Source: Chitinophagaceae bacterium
GTDB taxonomy: Bacteria; Bacteroidota; Bacteroidia; Chitinophagales; Chitinophagaceae
Assembly: GCA_019638595.1 (NCBI GenBank)
Contig: JAHBTJ010000009.1
Coordinates: 62,001 to 126,000, forward strand
Direction of reading: 5' to 3'
DNA length: 64,000 nucleotides
A program made the position numbers and the translations under genes. This document shows positions 23,789 to 33,639 of the stretch, piece after piece (position 1 is the stretch's first letter; every line of letters begins with the position of its first letter). The notes beneath the pieces are model-generated. The model did no database searches and was not told the origin of the DNA. It saw nothing but the letters and a program-made list of their open reading frames with translations.

Positions 23789-24862
23789 TTATTGATATAC
23801 AGGCTCTTTCAAAAGCATGTTGGTTTCACCCGCATTATACGCTTTGATCCACGCTGCAATGGTTTCTACCCATAAAGGATGCGTGTTCAGGCAGGGTATG
23901 AATGTATACGATTCGCCGCCGGCTTCCATGAATGTATCTTTTCCGCGCATGGCTATTTCTTCGAGCGTTTCCAGGCAATCGCTTACAAAGGCGGGGCAAA
24001 GTATCAATATTTTTTTTGTCCCTTCTTTTGGCATCTCTTCCAGCCTCACATCCGTAAACGGCTCCAGCCATCCTTTTCCCAGTCTTGATTGAAAGGATAT
24101 GCTATGCTTATCCGCAGGGATACCCAGCTTTTCGGTAACAAGCCTTGTGGTTTCAAAACACTGGTACCGGTAGCAAAATTCCCGCCCCGGCGATGGCGTT
24201 TGGCAGCACTCCTGCGAACCCAGGCTGTGACTTCCCGTAGGATCTCCTTTAGCCAGGTGCCGGGCGGGTATGCCGTGATAACTGAATAAAATATGGTCAA
24301 AGCCTCCGGCCGAAACAAAGGGCTTCATACTTTCCACCATGGCGTTTATATAGCCGGGGTCGTTGTAAAAGGGTTTTATAAAACGCAGCCTGAAAGGATA
24401 TTTTTTCTTCCGGTGAACTTCCCGGGCATGTTCAACAGCGGTTTCGTAAGAAGACATGGCGTAATGCGGGTACAATGGCACCGCTATCACCTCTTCAAGC
24501 CCGTTCACTTTTTTCACCAGGCTGTCAAACGCATGCTGCACGGTAGGGTTTCCATACCGCATGGCTATTTCTACCGGTTCGCTCAGCAGTGGCTGTACAG
24601 CCTGCTGTAATTGTTGGGTAAGCACTATTAAAGGCGAGCCTTCTTTGGTCCATATTTCTTTATAGGCTTCGGCAGATTTGGGCGCCCTGAAAGGCACAAT
24701 GATCCCGCCAACAAGCGGTAAACGCAGCAGGTAGGGCTTATCAATCACTCGTTTATCCATTAAAAACTGCATCAGGTACCTTCTTACATCTTTTACCTCT
24801 GTAGAATCGGGCGACCCCAGGTTCATTAAAATTACTCCTCGTTTTGCCGGTTTCATTGTCAT
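23789..24862 (-). CDS. hemH: Ferrochelatase
   Basis: Inserts Fe2+ into protoporphyrin IX, the last step of heme b synthesis. It is about 357 residues from MTMKPAKRG. The frame extends 24 codons further upstream, but that extension runs through the hemL terminator hairpin and is not conserved-looking. Signatures include VILMNLGSPDS at the N-terminus and the metal-binding His in FSYHGIPARH. It sits between hemL (upstream, with a terminator in between) and rsgA on the minus strand. Confidence 0.95.
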   Translation of the reverse strand: MTMKPAKRGVILMNLGSPDSTEVKDVRRYLMQFLMDKRVIDKPYLLRLPLVGGIIVPFRAPKSAEAYKEIWTKEGSPLIVLTQQLQQAVQPLLSEPVEIAMRYGNPTVQHAFDSLVKKVNGLEEVIAVPLYPHYAMSSYETAVEHAREVHRKKKYPFRLRFIKPFYNDPGYINAMVESMKPFVSAGGFDHILFSYHGIPARHLAKGDPTGSHSLGSQECCQTPSPGREFCYRYQCFETTRLVTEKLGIPADKHSISFQSRLGKGWLEPFTDVRLEEMPKEGTKKILILCPAFVSDCLETLEEIAMRGKDTFMEAGGESYTFIPCLNTHPLWVETIAAWIKAYNAGETNMLLKEPVYQ

Positions 24863-24888
24863 AATGCTTATTCTGCTTTCTTTGAAAT

Positions 24889-24919
24889 AGTAAAAGGTCA
24901 CTTTAAGTGACCTTTTACT
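24889..24919 (-). terminator. Terminator between hemL and hemH
   Basis: AGTAAAAGGTCACTT (24889-24903) and AAGTGACCTTTTACT (24905-24919) form a 15-base perfect inverted repeat with a one-base centre. It follows the hemL stop and precedes the hemH start at 24862. Confidence 0.75.
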
Positions 24920-24930
24920 GATATGATGGA

Positions 24931-26205
24931 TCAAAAACGGGACGCAGCCTCAATGGTACGATCCAGGTCTTGATAGGAAATGGCGTTACTGATGAACCAT
25001 GTTTCAAATGCCGATGGCGGCAAATATACGCCGGAATTTAACATATGATGGAAGAATTTGTTGAACAACGGGATATCTGCCGTTGAAGCCGTTTCAAAAT
25101 CTTTTACAGGATGTGAGCAAAAATGTACGCTGATCATGCTGCCAATGCGGTTGATAGTATAAGGATAGGACTTGTTCTTAAAGGCATTTCTTAATCCCTC
25201 TTCCAGGTATGATCCTTTGTTATCCAGCTCATTATAAACTTCAGGATGGTTCTTTAGGGTTTCCAGCAATGTGTAACCCGCCACCATTGCCAGGGGATTG
25301 CCGCTTAAGGTGCCGGCCTGGTATACGCTGCCTAACGGGGCTATATGCTGCATGACCTCTTTCCTGGCGGCAAACGCACCTACCGGCATGCCGGCCCCGA
25401 TGATCTTACCGTAGGTAACGATATCCGCGTCAATTTTCAGCTTTTCCTGGGCGCCTCCTGCAGCCAGCCGGAAGCCTGTCATTACTTCATCAAATATCAG
25501 TAATATCCCTTCGCGGGTACATATTTGCCGCAACCCCTCCAGGAAATGGTTTTCCGGTAAAATACAGCCCATATTGCCCGCTACCGGCTCAATAATAATA
25601 GCTGCAATATCATTTTTGTAAAGTGATACCAGTTGTTCAACCGCGTGCAGGTCGTTATAGGCGCAGGTGAGCGTATCGCCCGCTACACCCGAAGTAACTC
25701 CGGGCACCGTTTGAATGTTAAAAGTAGCTACCCCGCTGCCGGCTTTTACCAGGAAGCAGTCTGCATGTCCATGATAGCAGCCTTCAAACTTTATGAATTT
25801 GTTTTTTCCGGTATATCCCCGCGCCAGCCTCACGGCGCTCATGCAGGCTTCTGTACCGCTGTTAACCATGCGGATCAGGTCCACATTGGGAACCATTGTT
25901 TTTATAAGCTCGGCTATTTCAACCTCCAGCTCGGTAGGCGCACCAAACGAGGTGGAAAGGGTGGCTTTTTCCTGTATAGCCCTGATCACCGGTTCGTAAG
26001 CGTGACCGAGGATCATGGGTCCCCAGGAATTAATAAAATCAATATATTCGTTACCGTCTGCATCGTACAGGTAGGCTCCCTTTGCTTTTGAAATAAATAA
26101 AGGATTTCCACCCACACTTTTAAATGCCCTTACCGGGCTGTTTACCCCGCCGGGAATAGATTGCTGTGCCCTGGCAAATAAGGATTGGCTTGTATGTGTA
26201 TTCAT
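24931..26205 (-). CDS. hemL: Glutamate-1-semialdehyde 2,1-aminomutase
   Basis: A PLP enzyme of the C5 pathway that makes 5-aminolevulinate for tetrapyrroles. It is 424 residues from [10 protein letters not shown]; 19 extra codons upstream (to 26262) are non-conserved. It has the [11 protein letters not shown]-terminal block, the [16 protein letters not shown] cofactor region, and the PLP-binding lysine in [15 protein letters not shown]. It is grouped with hemH, giving an early and a late heme gene side by side. Confidence 0.96.
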   Translation of the reverse strand: MNTHTSQSLFARAQQSIPGGVNSPVRAFKSVGGNPLFISKAKGAYLYDADGNEYIDFINSWGPMILGHAYEPVIRAIQEKATLSTSFGAPTELEVEIAELIKTMVPNVDLIRMVNSGTEACMSAVRLARGYTGKNKFIKFEGCYHGHADCFLVKAGSGVATFNIQTVPGVTSGVAGDTLTCAYNDLHAVEQLVSLYKNDIAAIIIEPVAGNMGCILPENHFLEGLRQICTREGILLIFDEVMTGFRLAAGGAQEKLKIDADIVTYGKIIGAGMPVGAFAARKEVMQHIAPLGSVYQAGTLSGNPLAMVAGYTLLETLKNHPEVYNELDNKGSYLEEGLRNAFKNKSYPYTINRIGSMISVHFCSHPVKDFETASTADIPLFNKFFHHMLNSGVYLPPSAFETWFISNAISYQDLDRTIEAASRF

Positions 26206-26323
26206 ATTTGTAAACCTTGGAGCAGGAATAAATAACAGTGAACGACCCGCTCTTTTTTTCAAGATGCAAAGCTACGCAGGAACACGTTCGTAAATGTCGG
26301 TAAACAGTAAAATATGTGGTTAA

Positions 26324-27514
26324 TTAAACCCTGATATAAATTTTCTTTTTATCAAGCCACCAGGCTATGCCCCAGAAAATAAGCACATGAAAAATGGCAT
26401 ACAACAGCGACCCGTTCATATTACCGAATGCAGGAGCGAATAAATGATCATACATCCAATTTCCCAGCCCCTTATATACAGGCGCCCCGTTGTTTGTGCC
26501 GTCTTCGATCCTGAATAATCCATACAGCCTTACCCACACTCCACTCAACACAAAAATGAAAAGCGGGTTTTTGCCGAACACATCAAAAAAGCGGCCCCAC
26601 GCGCCTTTTTTACGGTATATTTCAACCACCTGGATGATCATGGCCAACACGGCAATGGCAAGCCCGGAGGTATATACAACATAAGAGCTGGTCCATATTT
26701 TTTTGTTCAACGGAAAAGCGGTATCCCAGCAAATACCAATAAAAATGAACAGCATAGCTATTGTAAACAAATGAGCGATAACAGGATAATAAATGCCTGT
26801 ATGCTGTTTGCCTGGTGAAGATGTTATGCTGTTTTTTGTTTTCTGTATGATATAATCGCCCACTAAAAACCCGAATATTACCTGTACAATGGCCGGTAGT
26901 GTGCTGGCAATACCCTCAGGATCAAAAGCTACCCCCTCGCCATGATACATATGGTTTTCGCCAAGTATCAGCCTGTCTATCCCTGTTCCGAACCATCCCT
27001 GCATGCTATAAAGATCGCCCGGCTTGCCCCATATTATGCAAAACATCCAATATAACAAAAGCAGCAGCGCGCTCATTGCGAAAACTTTCGTGGTTCGGAA
27101 ATAATAAATAATGACGGAAGCGAAAAAATAGCAAACCGCTATACGCTGCAATACGCCCGGTATACGGATCGTATTCCAGGTTTTTGCGGTCAGCAACCCG
27201 GCAGCATCGTATTTAATAAATGGGAACCAATTGAGCAGAAGCCCTATGAAAAATATGAGCAGTGTTCTGCGTATTGTTTTTTTCCAGAAGGCGCTGCCGC
27301 CTGCCTGGCGCAGCTTAGGCATTACAAAAGCCATTGAATTACCTACCGCGAAAAGAAAAAAGGGAAATACCAGGTCGGTGGGCGTACATCCATGCCATTT
27401 GGCGTGATCGAGAGGCGGGTAAATATGCTTCCAGCTACCGGGGTTGTTCACCAGTATCATCAGCGCCACTGTGGCCCCGCGAAAGATATCTAACGGGTAA
27501 AAACGTTGTTTCAA
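26324..27514 (-). CDS. DUF5009/HGSNAT-like membrane acyltransferase
   Basis: A 396-residue membrane protein with about ten hydrophobic segments. The N-terminus (YPLDIFRGATVALMILVNNPG) and the HGCTPTDLVFPFFLFAVG block are the signature of the family containing human heparan-alpha-glucosaminide N-acetyltransferase and bacterial COG4299 proteins. Family members are thought to pass acetyl groups from cytosolic acetyl-CoA to extracytoplasmic sugars; the bacterial substrate is generally unknown. It is a single gene, transcribed away from the possible small RNA at 27746-27907. Confidence 0.85.
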   Translation of the reverse strand: MKQRFYPLDIFRGATVALMILVNNPGSWKHIYPPLDHAKWHGCTPTDLVFPFFLFAVGNSMAFVMPKLRQAGGSAFWKKTIRRTLLIFFIGLLLNWFPFIKYDAAGLLTAKTWNTIRIPGVLQRIAVCYFFASVIIYYFRTTKVFAMSALLLLLYWMFCIIWGKPGDLYSMQGWFGTGIDRLILGENHMYHGEGVAFDPEGIASTLPAIVQVIFGFLVGDYIIQKTKNSITSSPGKQHTGIYYPVIAHLFTIAMLFIFIGICWDTAFPLNKKIWTSSYVVYTSGLAIAVLAMIIQVVEIYRKKGAWGRFFDVFGKNPLFIFVLSGVWVRLYGLFRIEDGTNNGAPVYKGLGNWMYDHLFAPAFGNMNGSLLYAIFHVLIFWGIAWWLDKKKIYIRV

Positions 27515-27745
27515 TAATAAACGGGTTATAACGTTAAAGTTAATAACAGAAATAATAAAAGCCGCTTTACAGGTAACATTCGGGGTGCGGGAAGAATATA
27601 TATTATTGATAAAAGAGAAAGGCGGCTATTTTTTTACAAATCATTATGATTGTGAAAGGAAGTTTTACCGGAACTTTGCTGTTGTAACAAAGGTTCTTTA
27701 TTAAAAAAACAATGGCATTGTAATTGCAATTTTCTTTTGTATATT
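27515..27745. other. Intergenic region, no gene supported
   Basis: A+T-rich sequence upstream of the acyltransferase gene. It should hold that gene's minus-strand promoter and possibly the promoter of a plus-strand small RNA (TTCTTTTG at 27732-27739 is one mismatch from TAnnTTTG). No protein gene is visible. Confidence 0.4.
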
Positions 27746-27907
27746 ACGTTAAAAAGCCAGACAGTTCTTTAGAAATAATTAACAAAGCGCGTGTAAACTG
27801 TTTCGCGGGTTTTGAGTCATATATACAAAGACATTTAAAACAGTCAATTTTCTCATAAGCAGTTAGTTTTGGTTGCGGCCCCTATATCTATAGGGGCCAA
27901 TTTTTTT
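27746..27907 (+). ncRNA. Possible small RNA ending in a strong terminator
   Basis: No plus-strand protein gene precedes the plus-oriented terminator at 27877-27907, so a transcript of up to about 160 bases may start near 27746. CAAA-GCGCG and CGCGG-GTTTTG (about 27791-27823) can pair as an internal hairpin. I cannot match it to a known RNA family such as 6S RNA by eye. The start is a guess. Confidence 0.3.
27877..27907 (+). terminator. Strong plus-strand terminator
   Basis: GGCCCCTATA (27877-27886) pairs perfectly with TATAGGGGCC (27889-27898), followed by AA and seven T. The T-run overlaps the stop codon of the VanZ gene on the other strand. Confidence 0.8.
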
Positions 27908-28295
27908 ATACCACCTTATGTTTCATGGTCCGGTTCCATTTACACAGCAACCACCCTCCCAATGCTCCTGCAGCATCTGCTATCATATCGCCGGTTTCAA
28001 ACCCCCGGTTAGGCACAAAATATTTCTGGTAATACTCCATACCTACTCCATACAAGCAGGTAATTAAAAATGTGAGGAAAAAAATCCACAATATTTTGCC
28101 GGTTTTTACCCGGTTTGCCAGGTACGTATTCCATAAATACACATGTGCTCCAAAAAGAAATACATGAATTATTTTATCTAAATAAGGAATAGAAGGTCCT
28201 TCGGGCAGGTCGCTGCCCGGCAGGCTGAGCAATACAAAAATAATAGCCGACCAAATAACGGCCGGCCATATTGTTCGTAACAATTTCACGATCAT
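27906..28295 (-). CDS. VanZ-like membrane protein
   Basis: A 129-residue inner-membrane protein with four hydrophobic segments. The C-terminal pattern (MEYYQKYFVPNRGFETGDMI, then ADAAGALGG) is the VanZ-family signature of E-x3-Q, R and D residues before the last helix. VanZ itself gives low-level teicoplanin resistance, but most relatives are of unknown role. It follows gcvH by 16 bases on the same strand and is probably in its operon. Confidence 0.85.
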   Translation of the reverse strand: MIVKLLRTIWPAVIWSAIIFVLLSLPGSDLPEGPSIPYLDKIIHVFLFGAHVYLWNTYLANRVKTGKILWIFFLTFLITCLYGVGMEYYQKYFVPNRGFETGDMIADAAGALGGWLLCKWNRTMKHKVV

Positions 28296-28311
28296 ACCTG
28301 TTCAAAATATA

Positions 28312-28695
28312 TCAGTTGCCCACCAGTTCCGAATACGCTTCAGCAGTTAATAAAGCATCCACATCCGCGGTAGCGTCTACTTTTACCTTAATCATCCATC
28401 CCTCACCATACGGATCGCTGTTTACCAGCTCGGGTTTGTTGTTTAATTCAGGATTGACCTCAATAACAGTTCCGGCAATTGGTAAAAAAAGATCGCTCAC
28501 TGTTTTTACAGCTTCAACAGTACCAAATACGGCTTCGGCTGCCAAATGCTGGTCTTTGGTTTCTATTTCTACGTATACAATATCACCCAGTTCGCCCTGG
28601 GCAAATTCAGTAATGCCAATCACGGCTATGCCACCATCCTCCAGGCGTACCCACTCATGTTCTTTTGTATAACGTAAATTTTCAGGAAATTTCAT
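28312..28695 (-). CDS. gcvH: Glycine cleavage system H protein
   Basis: The lipoylated shuttle protein of the glycine cleavage complex. It is 127 residues and full length. The lipoyl-lysine is K64 in [13 protein letters not shown], within the usual beta-hairpin. The surrounding [13 protein letters not shown] and GDIVYVE blocks are standard. gcvP and gcvT are not in the window. It is transcribed divergently from the flippase gene. Confidence 0.97.
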   Translation of the reverse strand: MKFPENLRYTKEHEWVRLEDGGIAVIGITEFAQGELGDIVYVEIETKDQHLAAEAVFGTVEAVKTVSDLFLPIAGTVIEVNPELNNKPELVNSDPYGEGWMIKVKVDATADVDALLTAEAYSELVGN

Positions 28696-28874
28696 TTTTT
28701 AGAAGTTTTGTGCTGCAAAGATTACGAAAACCATTGGAAAAACAACCCTGAAAAAAATCAGGAAAATTTTATAAAGCACGGTATTGTACCGGTAGAAAAT
28801 TAAACTGTTGTAATAACGTTACTTTACAGGCTGTAAAAATAAATGCGATATTGTAGCGGATTATCTTTATCAAC

Positions 28875-30389
28875 ATGACCAATATAAGAAGGCAGAGTAT
28901 AGTTTCCTCCATTGTGATTTATGCCGGTTTTGCGGTTGGAATGTTGAATGTTTATTTTTTTACCAAACAGGGGCTTTTTACTTCTACGGAGTATGGCTTA
29001 ACTGCTGCCTTTATTGCCATTTGCACTATGATGCAGGCATTGGCCAGCTTTGGCATGCCCACCTATATTTTTAAGTTTCATCCTTACTATAGTCATCACC
29101 TCCAGCCTTCAAAGAATGATATGGCTTCGCTGGCGCTGCTAACGGGTATAGCAGGCTTTGCCATCGTAATGCTGGCAGGATGGCTGTTCAAAGACCTTGT
29201 TATTCAGAAGTTCAGTGAACATTCGGCGTTGCTGGTGGAATATTATTACTGGATATTCCCGATGGCTTTCGGGCTTACCATATATACTATACTGGAATCG
29301 TATACCTGGAGCATCGGCAAACCCGTACTTACCAGCTTTTTAAAAGAAGTATTGTGGAGGGTGCTGCAAACGGCAATCATACTATTACTTATGTTTCATG
29401 TAATAAAGAGCTTTGACCTCTTTATTAAGCTGTACGCGATGGCATACCCGGTTATTGCTGTAACACTGCTGTTATATCTTATTTCAAGTAAAAAAATTCA
29501 TTTTGTTTTTACCATCAGCAAGGTTACGCGCCGTTACTTCAGGAAAATCGTATCGCTTTGCTTTTTTGTGTATTCAGGTACTATCATATTTACGCTGTCG
29601 CAAATATTTGATACGATTGTAATAGCGGCGGTATTACCCAACGGGCTACAGCAGGCGGCTATTTTTGGACTGGCCCAAAACATGACCAGCATCATACAGG
29701 CTCCGCAGAGGGGGATCATTGCAGCAGCTATTCCACATCTGTCTAAAGCCTGGAAAGATAAAAACCTGCCGCTCCTGCAAAAGATCTACCAACGTTCTTC
29801 CATCAACCTGTTGCTGTTTGCAGGAGGATTGTTTTTATTGATAATGCTGAACTATACCGAAGCTATAGTTACGTTGGGGCTGAAGCAGGAGTTCCTGCTG
29901 GGCTTCAACGCCTTTTTGGTTTTGGGTGTAACCCGGGTGGTTGATCTTGGCACAGGGCTCAATACTCAAATCATAGTAACGTCTAACTACTGGCGGTTTG
30001 AGCTAGCGAGTGGTATTGTGCTGTTGATTTTTATCTTACCGCTTACATATGTGCTTGCCAAACAATTGCACATTCTTGGTCCCCCTGTGGCGGCGCTCAT
30101 TTCAGGTACTGTTTACAATTTAATACGCGTTGTTTTTTTGTGGAAGAAATTCAGGCTGCAGCCTTTTTCTTATAAAACCATTACCGTAATTGTTTGGGGG
30201 AGTGCATGTTATGCTGCCTGTTATTTTTTATTCCGGAATATACATGGTTTGCCGGGTTTATTCCTGCGCAGCATTGCGTTTATTGTAGTGTACGGGGCCG
30301 GAGTGGTATACTTTAAAATTTCGCCCGACGTGTTGCCGGTATGGGCTACCATTAAAAAAAGAATAGGTATCCGTGGAACAGGTTCTTAA
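28875..30389 (+). CDS. Polysaccharide/lipid-linked oligosaccharide flippase (MOP superfamily)
   Basis: A 504-residue protein with about 14 membrane segments and little else, the layout of Wzx/MATE-like flippases. The N-terminal QSIVSSIVIYAGFAVGMLNVYFF and the tract MASFGMPTYIFKF-like early loop (ALASFGMPTYIFKF) are typical of the Bacteroidota oligosaccharide flippase branch. It would move lipid-linked sugars across the inner membrane. No glycosyltransferases are adjacent, so the substrate is unknown. Confidence 0.88.
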   Translation: MTNIRRQSIVSSIVIYAGFAVGMLNVYFFTKQGLFTSTEYGLTAAFIAICTMMQALASFGMPTYIFKFHPYYSHHLQPSKNDMASLALLTGIAGFAIVMLAGWLFKDLVIQKFSEHSALLVEYYYWIFPMAFGLTIYTILESYTWSIGKPVLTSFLKEVLWRVLQTAIILLLMFHVIKSFDLFIKLYAMAYPVIAVTLLLYLISSKKIHFVFTISKVTRRYFRKIVSLCFFVYSGTIIFTLSQIFDTIVIAAVLPNGLQQAAIFGLAQNMTSIIQAPQRGIIAAAIPHLSKAWKDKNLPLLQKIYQRSSINLLLFAGGLFLLIMLNYTEAIVTLGLKQEFLLGFNAFLVLGVTRVVDLGTGLNTQIIVTSNYWRFELASGIVLLIFILPLTYVLAKQLHILGPPVAALISGTVYNLIRVVFLWKKFRLQPFSYKTITVIVWGSACYAACYFLFRNIHGLPGLFLRSIAFIVVYGAGVVYFKISPDVLPVWATIKKRIGIRGTGS

Positions 30390-30456
30390 ACAAACTTTCC
30401 CTGATCATTTCAAACGACACATTTAACTATCTTGCACTAAACTTTGATTTACCATT

Positions 30457-32076
30457 ATGCAAACTGATTTTCTTGTTATTGGTTCGGGTATTGCCGGCCT
30501 CACCTATGCGTTAAAAGTTGCCCGTCATTGCCCCGATAAGCGCGTGATGGTATTTACCAAAACCACTTCCGATGAAACCAACACCAAATACGCGCAGGGC
30601 GGCATTGCCGGCGTGTGGGATAATGAAAACGACAGTTTTGAAAAACATATTGAAGACACCCTTATTGCCGGCGACGGGTTGTGTAATGAACATACGGTGG
30701 AAATAGTGGTAAAGGAGGGTGTAGACCGCATTAAAGAGCTTATAGAATGGGGCGCTATGTTCGACAGGGATGCTGACGGTGAGTATGCGCTGGGCAAAGA
30801 AGGCGGGCATAGCGAGTTCCGGATACTGCATCATAAGGACGTTACCGGTAAAGAAATGGAAAGGGCATTGCTGGAAGCGATCAAAGCCCAGCCCAATATT
30901 GAGGTAAACACACATTGGTTTGTAGTGGATATTATTACGCAGCATCACCTGGGATATCTTGTTACCAAAGCCACTCCCGATATTGAATGTTTTGGCGTGT
31001 ACGCGTTAAACCTCCGCTCGAAAAAGATAGAAAAAATTGAAGCGAGCATAACGTTGCTGGCCACAGGCGGTAACGGGCAGGTATACCGCACCACTACCAA
31101 TCCTGTAATTGCCACAGGCGATGGTGTTGCTATGGTATACAGGGCAAAGGGAAGGATTGAGAACATGGAGTTCATACAATTTCATCCTACCGCGCTGTAT
31201 GAGCCGGGCATGAAGGGGCAGGCATTCCTTATAACGGAAGCGGTGCGTGGCGATGGCGCTATTCTCCGTAATTCAGAGGGAGAAGCTTTTATGGAGCAAT
31301 ATGACCACCGCAGGGATCTTGCACCCAGGGATATAGTGGCCCGTGCCATTGACAATGAAATGAAAAAAGCCGGTACCGAGCATGTATGGCTCGATTGCCG
31401 CCACATGGACAGGGAAAAGTTCCTGCACCATTTTCCCAACATTTATGAAAAATGTCTGTCAATAGGAATTGACGTATCCCAAAACATGATACCCGTAGCG
31501 CCTGCGGCGCATTACAGTTGCGGCGGTATTAAAGCCGATGAATGGGGGCGCACTTCCATCAGGCACCTGTATGCGGCCGGCGAATGTGCTTCTACGGGCT
31601 TACACGGCGCCAACCGTCTTGCCAGCAACTCCCTGCTGGAGGCGATGGTATTCGCGCACCGCGCCTATGAAGATGCTGTGCATAAAATAAAAAACACATC
31701 GGGCAATGAATGGGGCGCCTGGAACAGGGCAAATATTCCCGACTGGCGCGCGGAGGGTACCACTGCCCCCAAAGAAATGATATTGATTACTCAAAGCCTG
31801 AAAGAGCTGCAACTGCTGATGAGCGACTATGTTGGTATTGTGCGTACCAACAAGCGCCTGGAGCGCGCTATGAGGCGTTTGGACCTTTTGCATATTGAAA
31901 CGGAAGAATTATACAAAACAACCGAGGTTTCACCGCAGCTTTCACAACTGCGCAATATGATAACGGTAGGGTACCTGATCGTAAAATCGGCCCAGTTCAG
32001 GCACGAAAGCAGGGGACTGCATTACAATACAGATTATCCATCCAAGAGCGAGCTGGTGCAGAATATTGTGCTTTAG
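30457..32076 (+). CDS. nadB: L-aspartate oxidase
   Basis: A flavoenzyme that oxidises L-aspartate to iminoaspartate for de novo NAD synthesis. It is 539 residues with an N-terminal FAD motif (DFLVIGSGIAGLTYALKVA), the TKYAQGGIAG substrate-loop block, the HPTALYEPG region and the GLHGANRLASNSLLEA stretch. A helical C-terminal domain follows. TATCTTGC at 30429-30436 may be the promoter -7 box. nadA and nadC are not adjacent. Confidence 0.96.
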   Translation: MQTDFLVIGSGIAGLTYALKVARHCPDKRVMVFTKTTSDETNTKYAQGGIAGVWDNENDSFEKHIEDTLIAGDGLCNEHTVEIVVKEGVDRIKELIEWGAMFDRDADGEYALGKEGGHSEFRILHHKDVTGKEMERALLEAIKAQPNIEVNTHWFVVDIITQHHLGYLVTKATPDIECFGVYALNLRSKKIEKIEASITLLATGGNGQVYRTTTNPVIATGDGVAMVYRAKGRIENMEFIQFHPTALYEPGMKGQAFLITEAVRGDGAILRNSEGEAFMEQYDHRRDLAPRDIVARAIDNEMKKAGTEHVWLDCRHMDREKFLHHFPNIYEKCLSIGIDVSQNMIPVAPAAHYSCGGIKADEWGRTSIRHLYAAGECASTGLHGANRLASNSLLEAMVFAHRAYEDAVHKIKNTSGNEWGAWNRANIPDWRAEGTTAPKEMILITQSLKELQLLMSDYVGIVRTNKRLERAMRRLDLLHIETEELYKTTEVSPQLSQLRNMITVGYLIVKSAQFRHESRGLHYNTDYPSKSELVQNIVL

Positions 32077-32271
32077 AAAAACTTACCCGGATAATTTTAT
32101 TCAACGAATGACCGGCTGCATGGTGACCGGCATATTGCGGAGCATTCGGGGTTGGATCTTCTTTTCCATACGAACACTGCCACCATATTCAAAACAACAA
32201 TGGCTAAATTCAAATCGGGGCCAATATACCTGATATAGTAGCTTTTTCTTTGATGGTATCAAATACATCAT

Positions 32272-33621
32272 ATGAAAGCATTATTACTGATAGCCCTATT
32301 ACCCATCTGCAATATATTATCAGGGCAGGTAACAATAAAAGGCACTGTTAAACATGCAAAAGATAGTGTAATAGTATTTAAAGAAACCGATGGGTTTACC
32401 AATATTACCCGAACCTGGCGCGACAAAAGATACAAAGCCATTATTGATAAGAACAACCGGTTTACCATTACATTGCCCGAACAGGATATTAACCGGTGGC
32501 TGATTGAAACTGAAAACGGCTACCAGTTTTTTGACCTGGCTAAAGGGAAAAATATGGAGCTGGTCGCTGATTTTTCCTGGGTAAAACCATTGAAAGCCAT
32601 TGGAGAAAACGCCGATGATTTTAATTACCTGACTTATGTATCAGGCAGGAATAAACCGGATAAATCATACCAAAAAAGGATCCGGAGCAAAAACATTGAC
32701 AGTGTTCTGTTTTGGAGAAAGCAAATGGCTGTTCGAAACATACAGTTGCTGGATCAATACAAGCGTGCACATAATATGAGTGATGTTTATTATAATTGGA
32801 TTAAATCAAAATATATGTATGAACCTTATGAAAGAACCGGGGTAGAAAATATTGATAATAAGGATTCAATAAGCAGCACTGCTTTGTCAAAATTACTGGA
32901 ACCGGGTATCAACAGCGATTATGCCGCTCTGAATACCAGGGAATACAACGACCTGGTTGAGGTATATATACGCAAAAAATTTATGGATGCTGCAATTGAA
33001 TACACACCACACGCATATTTTACTTTGGCAACAGATTTATTACAGGCTAAAACCCGCGATGTTTGCTTAACAAGATTTACGGCCAGGTTCATACAAACCG
33101 TGGATAGTATTTATAACCCGGTATATGAAAAATACAATGAACTTGTAAAAGACAGTGCGCTTAAAAATTATATTGTAAGGGAAAGGAATGATTACCTGGA
33201 CTTACAGAAGCAGAAGGGAGAAAATATTTCGCAATACTCATCACTTAATGAAATCTTTGGCAAATACAAAGGCAGGGTAATGTATGTAGACTTTTGGGCA
33301 AGCTGGTGCATTCCCTGCCGGGGCGAAATGCCTAACGCCGCTGCATTAAAAAAGCAATTATCGGGCAAAGATGTAGTATTCGTGTATCTCGGATACAGGG
33401 ATACAGAAAAAGCGTGGCTGAAAGCGCGGGAAGACCTGGACATACAAGGGGAGCATTATTTATTAAGTAATAAATTGATAAAGGAAGCAGAAGAGGCATT
33501 TAATATCAGCGGTATTCCGCACTATGTTATTATTGATAAAGCAGGCAATATTGTAAACAAGCGTGCAGAGAGACCCGGGTTTGTTTACCGGCAATTATCC
33601 GGTTTAATTAACAAAGAGTAG
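32272..33621 (+). CDS. TlpA-like thioredoxin-fold protein, first gene of a TlpA-LytS-LytTR operon
   Basis: A 449-residue exported protein: signal peptide (to about residue 19), a DUF4369-like beta domain, a long helical middle, and a C-terminal thioredoxin fold with WCIPC (C346, C349). Ile in place of the usual Gly between the cysteines (CIPC) may shift the redox potential. A histidine-kinase gene starts 18 bases after its stop and a response regulator overlaps the kinase, so all three are probably co-transcribed. It may be a periplasmic reductase whose expression or redox state is tied to the two-component system; this is inference. Confidence 0.85.
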   Translation: MKALLLIALLPICNILSGQVTIKGTVKHAKDSVIVFKETDGFTNITRTWRDKRYKAIIDKNNRFTITLPEQDINRWLIETENGYQFFDLAKGKNMELVADFSWVKPLKAIGENADDFNYLTYVSGRNKPDKSYQKRIRSKNIDSVLFWRKQMAVRNIQLLDQYKRAHNMSDVYYNWIKSKYMYEPYERTGVENIDNKDSISSTALSKLLEPGINSDYAALNTREYNDLVEVYIRKKFMDAAIEYTPHAYFTLATDLLQAKTRDVCLTRFTARFIQTVDSIYNPVYEKYNELVKDSALKNYIVRERNDYLDLQKQKGENISQYSSLNEIFGKYKGRVMYVDFWASWCIPCRGEMPNAAALKKQLSGKDVVFVYLGYRDTEKAWLKAREDLDIQGEHYLLSNKLIKEAEEAFNISGIPHYVIIDKAGNIVNKRAERPGFVYRQLSGLINKE

Positions 33622-33639
33622 ATTACAGTCTAAGCAAAA

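Noticed and set aside
24863..24934. Longer hemH start
   Set aside because: The extension runs through the hemL terminator hairpin and is not typical of ferrochelatase.
32077..32271. Small gene between nadB and the TlpA gene
   Set aside because: No frame with a credible start and length was found.
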